The notes beneath the pieces were generated by a model that was not told the origin of the DNA, searched no databases, and saw only the letters and a list, made by a program, of their open reading frames with translations. 64,000 bases of DNA, taken from assembly GCF_014656455.1 (NCBI RefSeq), contig NZ_BNCL01000011.1, positions 62,001-126,000 of the forward strand, written 5' to 3'. This document shows positions 36,166-44,752 of the stretch, piece after piece. This DNA comes from Paracoccus aerius (GTDB taxonomy: Bacteria; Pseudomonadota; Alphaproteobacteria; Rhodobacterales; Rhodobacteraceae). Position 1 is the stretch's first letter. Each line of letters opens with the position of its first letter. The position numbers and the translations under genes are program-made.

Positions 36166-36413
36166 CACCTGCAATGGCGGGAACATTTTGATGAGCCCAT
36201 TTTTGCAAATCTTACCATTTAGTTAGGAGGATAAATAGTCGATTGAATAATATCGCGTACGTCAACCTGTAGTAGAATACATTTTGTTTTCAAGTAAATG
36301 GCTAAATTGGGCATAAACCTGTCAAATTAGACAAGTCGACGCAAACCCACGGGAAGATTAAATTTTATTCAGCAGATTGCTGAATGTGTTTTCCTGGTGG
36401 AAGGATTTGCCCC
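36166..36413. other. AT-rich intergenic region with inverted repeats
   Basis: About 250 bases of unusually AT-rich DNA precede the VPLPA-CTERM gene. It holds an imperfect dyad TGTC-N6-GACA (36320-36333, with flanking CC and AG), and a perfect 8-bp inverted repeat ATTCAGCA-GAT-TGCTGAAT (36367-36385) directly upstream of the VPLPA gene. I see no ORF with a good start signal and no complete promoter. Confidence 0.5.
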
Positions 36414-37079
36414 ATGTATTCCATGGCCTCTGTTTTTGCGCCTGCAATTCTTGCCGCGGGTTCCTTTGTCGCTTTTCCTGCGGCCGCGGCAACGGTGACG
36501 GTTCTTGACTCCAATCAGCCCTCGGGAACGGCGATCGATCTTGCGGTGGCTGATTTCGAACGCATCGGAAATTGCGGCGGGGGCGGGTCCGTCGTGGGGG
36601 ACGGTTGCGCGGTCGTCGCCAAGGCAAATCCCAAGGCCGCCCATGCCTTTGGCCGCTTTGATCCCTTGGGACATTATTGGATCGACAGCCAGGACATCAA
36701 TGAACTGAAATGGACAGTAAGGGCGCCGCAGGCTTTCACATCGCTCAGCTTTGCCCTGACGGATGCCCATGACCAGCCAAACAGTTTCTTCACGATGTCC
36801 TATATGGACAACGGAACCTGGACGCCGATCTGGAACATTGCCACGCGCAAGAACAACGGCAATCTGTATTGGCTGTCGGTCGATTTCGGTAAGGCGGTGA
36901 ACGAGGCGGTGTTCCTGTTCTCGACCAAGGTCGGGGCGGGATATGACGGCTATGGCATTTCGACGGCCCAGGTCAATTCGCCCGCGCCGGTGCCCGTCCC
37001 CCCTGCAGCCTTGCTGCTGGGCAGCGGGGCGTTGGTGATGGCGGGCCTTGGCCGCCGCCGCAGGAAAGGGCGCGGCTGA
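36414..37079 (+). CDS. VPLPA-CTERM sorting-domain exported protein
   Basis: The 221-residue protein has a signal peptide (MYSMASVFAPAILAAG to AAAA, cleaved near residue 27), a body without a recognised fold, and a C-terminal tail VPVPPAALLLGSGALVMAG followed by RRRRKGRG. That tail is a VPLPA-CTERM sorting signal: VPxPP motif, membrane helix, then basic cluster, as processed by exosortase XrtD-type enzymes. The exosortase gene is not in this window. GGAAGG lies 9 bases before the ATG at 36414; the in-frame ATG at 36384 falls inside the upstream hairpin and is rejected. Confidence 0.82.
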   Translation: MYSMASVFAPAILAAGSFVAFPAAAATVTVLDSNQPSGTAIDLAVADFERIGNCGGGGSVVGDGCAVVAKANPKAAHAFGRFDPLGHYWIDSQDINELKWTVRAPQAFTSLSFALTDAHDQPNSFFTMSYMDNGTWTPIWNIATRKNNGNLYWLSVDFGKAVNEAVFLFSTKVGAGYDGYGISTAQVNSPAPVPVPPAALLLGSGALVMAGLGRRRRKGRG

Positions 37080-37105
37080 AGCAACGTCGGGCACGCAGCG
37101 GCCGG

Positions 37106-40100
37106 TCAGTGGAAATCGCGCGACTTCGGGATCACCTCGGCGTCGCGGGGGTGGGACTGGCGGCTGGCGGGGATCGGGCGATTCACCTCGTCCGCGCGGG
37201 ACATGGGCGGGATCACCCTTTCGCCCATCAGGCGCCACAGGACATCGCTGCGGTCGGTCAGGGTGGCGGCAACGACATGGATGACGCCTTCGCCCCGCTG
37301 GATGTGCCCGTGCACGTCGATGACCCGCGCCGTCATGATCACCTTGCGGAAGGCGTCGAACACCTTCGGCCATATCACCAGGTTCGCGGTTCCCGTCTCG
37401 TCTTCCAGCGTGATGAAGCAGACGCCCCTCGCGCTGCCGGGACGCTGCCGGATCAGCACCAGCCCTGCCAGCCGGACCTGCTGTCCCTGCCTTGTGCGGG
37501 CAAGCGCCGCCGCCGGGACATAGCCCTGCGCGGTCATTGACCGGCGCATGAAGCGCAGCGGATGCGCCTTCAGCGACAGGCGCAGCGTCTGGTAATCGGC
37601 GGCGACCTGTTCGCAGACGGGCATCGGGGGCAAGGCTATGGCGGGTTCCTGCCCCTCGTCCTCGGCCTGGCGGAACAAGGGCAGGTCGGGCGCATCGCGC
37701 AGGGCCTTGGCGTCCCACAGCGCACCGCGTCGGTCCAGCCCGGCCGAGCGGAACGCATCCGCAGCAGCCAGCCGCCGGATCGCCCCGGCATCCAGCCGGG
37801 CCCGGCCCTGCAGGTCCGCCAGCCCGGTGAAGGGCGCGTCGCGGACGGCGATCAGCCGTGCCGCGGCCGCCTGCCCCATCCCCTCGACCTGGCGCAGGCC
37901 CAGCCGCAGGGCGGGACCGTTGCCCGCAGGCTCCAGCGTATTGTCCCAGTCCGAGAAGTTGACATCCACCGCCCGCAGCTCGACCCCGTGTTCGCGGGCG
38001 TCGCGGACGATCTGCGCGGGGGCATAGAAGCCCATCGGCTGGCTGTTCAGCAGCGCCGCCGCAAAGGCCGCCGGGTAATAGTGCTTCAGCCAGGCCGAGA
38101 CATAGACCAGATGCGCGAAGGCCGCCGCATGGCTTTCGGGAAAGCCGTATTCGCCGAAGCCCTTGATCTGGTCGAAGCAGCGGCGGGCGAAGGCGGGATC
38201 ATAGCCGCGCCGGGTCATGCCCTCGACCATGTCGGATTGCAGCGCCTCGATGGTGCCGCGCGACCGGAAGGTGGCCATCGCCTTGCGCAATTCGTTGGCC
38301 TTCTTCGAATCGAACTCGGCCGCGACCATGGCGATCTTCATGGCCTGTTCCTGGAAGATCGGCACGCCCAGGGTGCGGCCCAGGATCTCCTCAAGCTCGG
38401 TCTGGGGATGGGCGGGGCCTGGGCGCGGATATTCGGTTGGCTCCTGCCCGTTGCGGCGGCGCAGATAAGGGTGGACCATGTCGCCCTGGATGGGACCGGG
38501 GCGGACGATCGCCACCTCGATCACCAGGTCATAGAAGCGGCGCGGCTTGAGGCGCGGAAGCATGTTCATCTGCGCCCGGCTTTCGACCTGGAAGACGCCG
38601 ATGCTGTCGCCCCGGCACAGCATGTCGAAGACGGGGGCGGCGTCCGGCGCGTCGGGGTTCAGATCCGCCAGCGTCAGCCGCCGCCCGTGATGCGCGGCGA
38701 CCAGGTCGAAGCACTTCCGGATGCAGGTCAGCATCCCCAGCGCCAGCACATCCATCTTGAGGATGCCCAGTTCGTCGATGTCGTCCTTGTCCCATTCGAT
38801 GAAGCTGCGGTCCGGCATGGCGCCGTTGCCGATGGGCACGGTCTCGGTCAGCAGGCCTTCGGTCAGGATGAAGCCGCCGACATGCTGGGACAGGTGGCGG
38901 GGCATTCCGATCATCTGCTGGGCCAGCGTCAAGGTGCGGCGCAGGCGCAGGTCCGTCATGTCCACGCCCGCCTCGCCCGCCTCGGCCTCGCCCATGCTGG
39001 TGCCCCAGGCGCCCCAGACGGTCGCGGCCAGGGCGCCGGTGATATCTTCGGACAGGCCCATGGCGCGGCCGACTTCCCGGATGGCGGATCGCGGGCGGTA
39101 ATGGATCACGGTGGCGCACAGCGCGGCGCGGTCGCGGCCGTATTTTTCGTAGATGTGCTGGATCACCTCCTCGCGGCGTTCATGTTCAAAATCGACGTCG
39201 ATATCAGGAGGCTCGTCGCGGTCCTCGCTGATGAAACGTTCGAACAGCAGGTCGAAATGCGCGGGATCGACGGGCGTGATGCCCAGGACAAAGCAGACCG
39301 CCGAATTCGCGGCCGAGCCCCGCCCCTGGCAGAGGATGCCTTGCGATCGGGCGAAGTCGACGACCTCGTGGATGGTCAGGAAATAGGGGGCGATGTTCTT
39401 CTTGGCGATCAGCGCCAGTTCGCGTCGCAGCGCCGCCTGGACCTTGTCCGGCACACCATCCGGATAGCGCGCGGCGGCACCCGCCCAGGTCAGTTCCGCC
39501 AGATAGTCCTGCGGATCGCGACCGGCGGGCGCGGTTTCCCGCGGATATTCATAGGCCAGTTCCCGCAGGGAAAAGGTCAGCCGGTCCGCCAGGTCGCGCG
39601 CGGCGCGGATGGCATGGGGCCAGCGGGCGAACAGGCGGACCATCTCGGCCGGGGATTTCAGGTGACGCTCGGCATTGGCATGCAGCAGGAAGCCCGCCCG
39701 GTCGATGGTGATGCCGTGGCGGATGCAGGTCATCACGTCCTGCAACGGGCGGCGGTCGGGGGCGTGGTAGTGCACGTCGTTCGTGGCCAGGATCGACAGC
39801 CCGCAATCCTTCGCCGCCCGGTCCAGCCGGTTGATCCGCGCCACGTCGTTCCCGCGATAAAGATAGGCTGCCGCCACATGGCCCAGTCCCGGCAGTCGCG
39901 CGGCCAGACCGGGCAGCACCGACAGATCCCTGCCGGGCAACCAGATCAGGGCCAGCCCCTGTGCGTGATCGGCCAGATCGTCCAGCGTCAGGTCGCAGAT
40001 GCCCTTGGCCTGCCAGGCCCCGTCCAGATCCCGCATCCGCCCCTTGGAGATCAGCGTGGACAGCCGGCCATAGGCCGCGCGGTCGCGCGGATAGGCCAGA

Positions 40101-40390
40101 AAGCCCGTCCCGCAGGTCAGCACGATCCGCGCGCCGATGATCGGGCGCAGGGCCGCGCGTCGCGCCTCGGCATGAAGGCGCACGACGCCCGCCAGGCTGT
40201 TCAGGTCGGCGATGCCGATGGCGTCATAACCCAGAGCATGCGCCGTCTGCACAAGTTCGGTCGCGTCCGACGCGCCCCGCAGGAAGGAAAAGGCCGAAGT
40301 CACCCCCAGTTCCACGAAAGGCGCGCGCGGGTTGGGGGCAAAGTCGCCCTTCAGCCTGCGGCGGGGCGCCTGGTGGTCGTTCTGCGGCAT
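37106..40390 (-). CDS. dnaE2: Error-prone DNA polymerase DnaE2 (ImuC)
   Basis: DnaE2 is the damage-inducible C-family polymerase that extends past lesions and causes SOS mutagenesis with ImuA and ImuB. The 1094-residue protein has an N-terminal PHP domain (FVELGVTSAFSFLRGASDATE, about residues 25-45) and the palm with PDIDVDFEHERREEV (about 447-461), whose Asp pair binds catalytic metals. The OB domain is near the C-terminus (about 985-1075). Start overlaps the imuB stop by one base (TGATG). It has no beta-binding replisome extension typical of DnaE1. Confidence 0.94.
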   Translation of the reverse strand: MPQNDHQAPRRRLKGDFAPNPRAPFVELGVTSAFSFLRGASDATELVQTAHALGYDAIGIADLNSLAGVVRLHAEARRAALRPIIGARIVLTCGTGFLAYPRDRAAYGRLSTLISKGRMRDLDGAWQAKGICDLTLDDLADHAQGLALIWLPGRDLSVLPGLAARLPGLGHVAAAYLYRGNDVARINRLDRAAKDCGLSILATNDVHYHAPDRRPLQDVMTCIRHGITIDRAGFLLHANAERHLKSPAEMVRLFARWPHAIRAARDLADRLTFSLRELAYEYPRETAPAGRDPQDYLAELTWAGAAARYPDGVPDKVQAALRRELALIAKKNIAPYFLTIHEVVDFARSQGILCQGRGSAANSAVCFVLGITPVDPAHFDLLFERFISEDRDEPPDIDVDFEHERREEVIQHIYEKYGRDRAALCATVIHYRPRSAIREVGRAMGLSEDITGALAATVWGAWGTSMGEAEAGEAGVDMTDLRLRRTLTLAQQMIGMPRHLSQHVGGFILTEGLLTETVPIGNGAMPDRSFIEWDKDDIDELGILKMDVLALGMLTCIRKCFDLVAAHHGRRLTLADLNPDAPDAAPVFDMLCRGDSIGVFQVESRAQMNMLPRLKPRRFYDLVIEVAIVRPGPIQGDMVHPYLRRRNGQEPTEYPRPGPAHPQTELEEILGRTLGVPIFQEQAMKIAMVAAEFDSKKANELRKAMATFRSRGTIEALQSDMVEGMTRRGYDPAFARRCFDQIKGFGEYGFPESHAAAFAHLVYVSAWLKHYYPAAFAAALLNSQPMGFYAPAQIVRDAREHGVELRAVDVNFSDWDNTLEPAGNGPALRLGLRQVEGMGQAAAARLIAVRDAPFTGLADLQGRARLDAGAIRRLAAADAFRSAGLDRRGALWDAKALRDAPDLPLFRQAEDEGQEPAIALPPMPVCEQVAADYQTLRLSLKAHPLRFMRRSMTAQGYVPAAALARTRQGQQVRLAGLVLIRQRPGSARGVCFITLEDETGTANLVIWPKVFDAFRKVIMTARVIDVHGHIQRGEGVIHVVAATLTDRSDVLWRLMGERVIPPMSRADEVNRPIPASRQSHPRDAEVIPKSRDFH

Positions 40391-41919
40391 CAGGCAAAGA
40401 CCCCGTGCACGAACCAGCGGGGCATCCCGCCCCGGCCGTCGCCCGCCAGGCCTTCCCGATACAGCCACAGACGGCGGCCGGTGGCGTCCTCGATCCGGAA
40501 ATAGTCGCGTAGCCGTGTGCCGGGACTGTCCCGCCACCATTCGGGGGCAATGCGCTCGGGACCGGCATGGCGGGTCACCGCGATCCGCTGGCGCCGCCAG
40601 ACGAACAATGCGGGCGGGCCTTCCGGAACGGCGTAAAGAACGCGCACCTCCTCGGGCGGGTCGAACAGGCGGAGGGGCCGGTCGGGACGCGGCGCGGGGG
40701 GCGGATCGTCGCGCAAGGCATCGGCCCGCGTCTGCGACCGTTCGGGAAGGTGGCTTTCGAAGGGCAGCGGGCGGGAAACCGCGTCGGCGCCAAAGCGCGA
40801 CACCAGCCGGTCGATCAGCCGCGACAGGTGCAGCGCAGTGTCGGCATTGCCGTCCAGCCCGACCTGGGCGGTGGCCAGAGGCTCGGTCGCCTCGGCCGCC
40901 AGGCGGATCAGGTCGAAGCCAAAGCCTGGATCCAGCCCGTCCAGCCGCCCCTGGAACAACCGCAGCAGATGGTCGGCCTCGCGGCTGGGGGCGGCGGTGG
41001 CGACGCGGACGTCGCGCCTGCGGCCATCGACGCGAAAGACCGACAAGCAAAGCCGCCGGCAGCCCCGGTCCTGGCGGGCCATCTGCGCGACCAGATCCTG
41101 CACAAGACCCGGCAGCCAGTTGGTAGGATCCATCACCGGCTCGGCCAACCGTGCCTGCGCCACGAAATCCGGAGGCGGCTCGGGGGCGCCGATTGGTTCG
41201 GCCAGGCGGCCCATCGCCTGGTCCAGCCGGGTCAGCGGATTGTCCCAAGCGGGCGCCCGGCCAAAGCGGCGCATCAGCGGCAGTCGCGGGATCGCTGCCA
41301 GATCCCCGACCCGCCGCAGCCCCAGGCGGCGCAGCAGCAGCAGCGTTTCCTCCGACAGCCGAAGGGCCGCGATGGGCAGCGGGTAAAGATCGGCCGGATC
41401 ATGGCTGACGGCACGCGCCGGACCAAAGCGTGCCAAGCCCCAGGCCGCACCCCATGTGGGGGCAAGCGCCACCCGCGCCGTTACCCCTGCCCCGGCGAAA
41501 CGCGCCTCGATGTCGGACAGCAGTGCGGCTTCTCCGCCGAACAGATGCGCGGTGCCCGTGGTGTCGACGACCAGCCCGTCCGCACCATCCGTAGCAGAAT
41601 GGGGCCCCCAGCGGCGTGCCCAGAACATCAGCCGCGTCAGGGCCGCCGCATCGCCGCGCGGACTGGCCGGGACCGCCTGAAGCGCGGGGCACAGGGCGCG
41701 CATGTCTACCACCCGCGCGCCACGGCGCACGCCCGCCGACCGGGCAGCCTCGTTCAGGTCATGCACCACCGGGCCATGATGGCCTTCGGCGGACAGCACC
41801 ACCGGAACGTCATCCGGAACTGTCCCCTCCATCCGCCGCCGCCGGTTCCGCCACCGCTCGATCGGCAGCGAGGGCAGAAAAACAAAGGCGATGCGCCGTC
41901 CCGTCTTCCCCGCATTCAT
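40390..41919 (-). CDS. imuB: ImuB, inactive Y-family polymerase-like adaptor
   Basis: ImuB links the beta clamp, ImuA and DnaE2 in mutagenic translesion synthesis. The 509-residue protein has the conserved N-terminal IAFVFLPSLPIERW (about residues 10-23) and DTTGTAHLFGGE where active Y-family enzymes carry SIDEAYLD-like catalytic residues, so it is predicted to be catalytically dead, as in known ImuB. The ATG at 41919 lies inside imuA; the family start before FLPSLPIERW requires this overlap of up to 110 bases. Confidence 0.92.
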   Translation of the reverse strand: MNAGKTGRRIAFVFLPSLPIERWRNRRRRMEGTVPDDVPVVLSAEGHHGPVVHDLNEAARSAGVRRGARVVDMRALCPALQAVPASPRGDAAALTRLMFWARRWGPHSATDGADGLVVDTTGTAHLFGGEAALLSDIEARFAGAGVTARVALAPTWGAAWGLARFGPARAVSHDPADLYPLPIAALRLSEETLLLLRRLGLRRVGDLAAIPRLPLMRRFGRAPAWDNPLTRLDQAMGRLAEPIGAPEPPPDFVAQARLAEPVMDPTNWLPGLVQDLVAQMARQDRGCRRLCLSVFRVDGRRRDVRVATAAPSREADHLLRLFQGRLDGLDPGFGFDLIRLAAEATEPLATAQVGLDGNADTALHLSRLIDRLVSRFGADAVSRPLPFESHLPERSQTRADALRDDPPPAPRPDRPLRLFDPPEEVRVLYAVPEGPPALFVWRRQRIAVTRHAGPERIAPEWWRDSPGTRLRDYFRIEDATGRRLWLYREGLAGDGRGGMPRWFVHGVFA

Positions 41920-42484
41920 GGCGCACCAGCCATTCGCCAGGGGGCGACAGGCGCGACCGGAACAACTCGACCCGCCAAAGCGGATCGCCCGGCGCCGCGG
42001 GATCGTCCTGGCCTGCATCCGACGGAAAGGCAGTCACCCGCCACCGCATCCGCGCCGCCGAGGCATTGGCCGAACCTGCCCTGCGCAGCAGCCAGCACGG
42101 CCTGCCCGCGGCCTCGGCCCGCATGGCAAGGCGGCGCGTCGCGGTAAAATCCAGTGCCGCCGGGTCGCCCCAGATTTCGCCCACCACGGCCGAGATGGCG
42201 GGACAGGCCAGCGCATCCTCCATCGCCGTCAGCACGTCGGCGGGGCGCGACAGGTCGGCGCGCAGCAGCCAGCGCCCAAGCCCTGGCAGGAAGGGCACCC
42301 CCGCCTCGCGCCGCGTCAGCCTGTCCTGGGCCCAAAGCACCGGCCCTTCGGGCAGGGCCGCCATCAGAAACCCCGTGCCCGCCCCGTCCAGGGACGAGGC
42401 GCAACTGATCTCGGCCAGGGTGGCGGCGCGCAGGTCCGGCACCTGCCGTATAGGCGCCAGAGGCCGCAGGACATGAACGGACAT
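41810..42484 (-). CDS. imuA: ImuA-like protein of the SOS mutagenesis cassette
   Basis: ImuA is a RecA-like-fold partner of ImuB. From ATG 42484 the protein has 224 residues; ATG at 42493 or TTG at 42499 are alternatives. It contains GAGTGFLMAALPEGPVLWAQDR (described in parts: GAGTGFLMAA, then WAQDR, about residues 33-55), EIWGDPAALDFTATRRLAMRAE, and MRWRVTAFPS, matching alphaproteobacterial ImuA proteins. It has no intact Walker A motif, which is usual here. First gene of imuA-imuB-dnaE2, with a LexA-box-like site upstream and an overlap of 110 bases with imuB. Confidence 0.85.
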   Translation of the reverse strand: MSVHVLRPLAPIRQVPDLRAATLAEISCASSLDGAGTGFLMAALPEGPVLWAQDRLTRREAGVPFLPGLGRWLLRADLSRPADVLTAMEDALACPAISAVVGEIWGDPAALDFTATRRLAMRAEAAGRPCWLLRRAGSANASAARMRWRVTAFPSDAGQDDPAAPGDPLWRVELFRSRLSPPGEWLVRHECGEDGTAHRLCFSALAADRAVAEPAAADGGDSSG

Positions 42485-42503
42485 ACATGACATCAACAAT
42501 AAT

Positions 42504-42518
42504 GTTTCTGTTTTGTTC
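42504..42518. promoter_or_regulatory. Candidate LexA box (GTTT-N7-GTTC)
   Basis: Alphaproteobacterial LexA binds the direct repeat GTTC-N7-GTTC. Here GTTT (42504-42507) is followed after 7 bases by GTTC (42515-42518), one mismatch from consensus, 20 bases upstream of the imuA ATG. The position upstream of an SOS mutagenesis operon supports it. An immediately following GTTCC (42521-42525) could add a half-site. Confidence 0.6.
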
Positions 42519-42677
42519 TAGTTCCTTCGGAACGCCGCCGTCAACGCCGGTGGCCGGGTCAGACCAAAAATGCTGGGGATAACAAAAGGGGAAGAAGGCG
42601 CGCCGGGCCGGCGGAGCAGCCCAAGAGGACGCGGCCCTGATCCCGCGACCGCCAGGAAAAGCTGGTGCCCGAGATAG

Positions 42678-42712
42678 CAAAACACCGCCTCGGCAAGCCT
42701 GCCGGACGGTGT
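42678..42712 (-). terminator. Terminator of tRNA-Arg
   Basis: On the minus strand ACACCG (42707-42712) pairs with CGGTGT (42682-42687), enclosing CGGCA/TGCCG with a GGCT loop, and a TTTT run (42679-42682) follows. It lies about 25 bases after the tRNA 3' end. A strong two-part stem. Confidence 0.75.
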
Positions 42713-42734
42713 GGAAAATCCCTGGATGGGAAAG

Positions 42735-42811
42735 TGGCGGACCCGGAGCGATTCGAACGCCCGACCCCCAGATTCGTAGTCTGGTGCTCTATCCAGCTGA
42801 GCTACGGGTCC
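42735..42811 (-). tRNA. tRNA-Arg (ACG)
   Basis: A complete 77-base tRNA on the minus strand with encoded CCA. The acceptor stem pairs GGACCCG with CGGGTCC, the D-arm reads AGCTCAGCTGGATAGAGC, and the anticodon loop CTACGAA holds ACG, whose first base is read as inosine after TadA editing. The T-loop is GTTCGAATC. It is downstream of the histidine kinase gene but has its own promoter. Confidence 0.97.
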
Positions 42812-42824
42812 GTCGTAGGGCGGT

Positions 42825-42853
42825 CATGTAGACGGGTGTTCGGGGGGATGCAA
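42825..42853 (-). promoter_or_regulatory. tRNA-Arg promoter (TTGCAT-N17-TACATG)
   Basis: On the minus strand TTGCAT (42848-42853) is 17 bases from TACATG (42825-42830), and the tRNA 5' end follows 14 bases later. The same TTG-N17-TA layout is seen for tRNA-Cys and rpmH, though the spacer sequence differs. Confidence 0.5.
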
Positions 42854-42891
42854 GGGGGCGAAAGGGAAAAAACGCCCGGGCCCGAATTTTA

Positions 42892-44310
42892 TCAACCGGC
42901 TGCCATCTGGCGGGTGGGCAGGATCGCCATGTCGCGCGGGATATGGATCATGAACTCGCTGCCCTCGGCATCGCTGCGAACCAGTTCCAGCCGGCCGCCA
43001 TGCCCGCGCACCAGGTCGGCGGCGATGGTCAGGCCAAGGCCGGTGCCGCCCTTGCGCGCGCTGCCGGCGAAGGGCTTGAACAGGTATTCGCGCGCCTTTT
43101 CCGGCAGGCCGGGGCCGGTATCGCCCACGCGGATCCACCAGTCGCCGTCGGTTTCGCCGGCGCCGATCTCGACCGTGCCGGGCTGGCCGGTGCCTTCGAT
43201 CGCCTGGCGGGCATTTCGGGCAAGGTTGGCCAGCACGCGGTAAAGCTGGTCGCGGTCGGCGCGAATCGTCAGGCTGGGGGGAATGTCGCACAGGAACTCG
43301 ACCCTGAGCCCGCCGTGGCTTGCCAGGGTCTCCGCCTCGACGACCTCGGCCGTCAGTTGCGCAAGATTGAAGCGGGACAGCGTGGGGGCGGGTTCCTCGG
43401 CCTTGCCGAAGGCCAGCGTCGTCTCGCACAGGTTCACGGCGCGGCTGATCGAGTTCACCAGCTTGGGCGCGGCGCGCTTGACCTTGGGGTCGCCGCTGTC
43501 TTCCAGCCGGTCCGCGAAGATCTGCGCCGTGGTCAGGATGTTGCGCAGGTCGTGGCTGATCTTGGCGACCGCCTGTCCCAGTTGCGCCATCCGTTCCTTC
43601 TGCTTCAGGGACGAGGTAACGGTCTTCTGCATCGCCTCCAGCGCGGTTTCAGCATCGCGCAACTCGGCAAGGCGGGCGTCGGGGGTGATGATGTGGCGCG
43701 GATCCTCGGGCGCCTCGGCATAGGATACCATGTGGCTGATCACCCGGCGGATCGGAACCAGCATCAACCTTTGCACCGCCAGGTTCAGAAGGATCGCCGT
43801 CAGGATCGAGAAGGCCGCCGAAAGCAGCAGCAGCCGGAAGCCGTATTCCAGCATTCCCGCGCGCAGGGGCGCCGTCTCCATCGTGATCTCGATCAGTTGG
43901 CCCGCCTGGTTCACCGGGGCGCCGATGACCCGGATCACCTCGTTCTCGCGGTTGATCAGCGCGCCCAAGGCATCGTCGATGGTCTGGAGGACGCCTTCCT
44001 CGCGCAGGTCATAGGTCATCACAACCGGGCCGGGCAGCGGGGATTGCAGCACAAGCTGGCGGATATCGTCGCGGCGCAGGACCACGTTGAACACGCCGGC
44101 GTTCTGCAGAAGCTCGCTTTCCAGATCGTCGGCCAGCGATTCGTCGGTCGCCAGCAGCGCAAGGCTGGCGATCTGCGCGCGCTCCAGCCGCGACTCGAGG
44201 TAATCAAGCCGGAAGCTGGCCAAGGCAGGAAGCAGGATCAGCAGTTCGGCCAGCATGACGAAGATGATCGTCAATGCGGCGAATCGGCCAGAGATCGTGT
44301 TCAGTTTCAT
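42892..44310 (-). CDS. Orphan sensor histidine kinase
   Basis: The 472-residue inner-membrane kinase has TM1 at about residues 11-33, a periplasmic sensor loop to about 155, TM2 at about 156-178, a HAMP-like linker, and phospho-acceptor His253 in KISHDLRN. Catalytic boxes follow: NLARNARQAIEG (N box, about 359-370), GDTGPGLPEK (G1) and GGTGLGLTIAADLV (G2). No response regulator gene is adjacent, and its signal is unknown. It diverges from rpmH and lies upstream of tRNA-Arg. Confidence 0.9.
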   Translation of the reverse strand: MKLNTISGRFAALTIIFVMLAELLILLPALASFRLDYLESRLERAQIASLALLATDESLADDLESELLQNAGVFNVVLRRDDIRQLVLQSPLPGPVVMTYDLREEGVLQTIDDALGALINRENEVIRVIGAPVNQAGQLIEITMETAPLRAGMLEYGFRLLLLSAAFSILTAILLNLAVQRLMLVPIRRVISHMVSYAEAPEDPRHIITPDARLAELRDAETALEAMQKTVTSSLKQKERMAQLGQAVAKISHDLRNILTTAQIFADRLEDSGDPKVKRAAPKLVNSISRAVNLCETTLAFGKAEEPAPTLSRFNLAQLTAEVVEAETLASHGGLRVEFLCDIPPSLTIRADRDQLYRVLANLARNARQAIEGTGQPGTVEIGAGETDGDWWIRVGDTGPGLPEKAREYLFKPFAGSARKGGTGLGLTIAADLVRGHGGRLELVRSDAEGSEFMIHIPRDMAILPTRQMAAG

Positions 44311-44445
44311 GTAATCTTGATCATCAGCGCAGCAGATGCGCGTGTTTCAGCCCGACCGGCCCCGCTTTGCACATCAAACGAATGTGATATCCTAGCGGTT
44401 CCGCCACTGGAACAAAACAGGATGCGCGATTGTCCGCCTTTGTGG

Positions 44446-44474
44446 TTGACGGACCAGCGGCCTTCCTCTATCCA
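44446..44474 (+). promoter_or_regulatory. rpmH promoter (TTGACG-N17-TATCCA)
   Basis: TTGACG (44446-44451) is 17 bases from TATCCA (44469-44474), giving a leader of about 90 bases before rpmH. The segment CGGCCTTCCTCTAT at the spacer/-10 junction is identical to that of the tRNA-Cys promoter (25498-25526), suggesting a shared class of stable-RNA/ribosomal promoter. Confidence 0.65.
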
Positions 44475-44573
44475 GCGGGCTTCGAACAACCGGCGCGTTC
44501 GCGTGTGGGGTGAAGCATTGCTTCCTTGCCCCTGCCGCCCGCCATCCGCAAGACAAGATCCCGGAGAACGACC

Positions 44574-44708
44574 ATGAAGCGCACTTATCAACCCTCGAAC
44601 CTCGTTCGTGCGCGCCGTCACGGCTTTCGCGCGCGCATGGCCACCAGCGGCGGCCGTCGCGTCCTGAACGCGCGCCGCGCCAAGGGCCGCAAGCGCCTGT
44701 CGGCCTGA
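44574..44708 (+). CDS. rpmH: Large ribosomal subunit protein bL34
   Basis: The 44-residue protein starts [18 protein letters not shown] and ends GRKRLSA, the invariant bL34 sequence pattern, highly basic. GGAG lies 9 bases before the ATG. First gene of rpmH-rnpA-yidD-ttcA, reading away from the histidine kinase. Confidence 0.97.
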   Translation: MKRTYQPSNLVRARRHGFRARMATSGGRRVLNARRAKGRKRLSA

Positions 44709-44752
44709 TCCTTTGCGGCGGGCTTGCCCCGCCAGACCAAGGGTTCCAGCAC

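Noticed and set aside
37562-40504. Long plus-strand ORF of 980 codons opposite dnaE2
   Set aside because: High-GC antisense shadow: repetitive Arg/Gly/Gln-rich translation, no start signal, and dnaE2 is certain.
42870-42891. GC palindrome followed by six T residues after the histidine kinase, as a terminator
   Set aside because: The GC block is self-complementary but leaves no loop, so a clean hairpin cannot be drawn.
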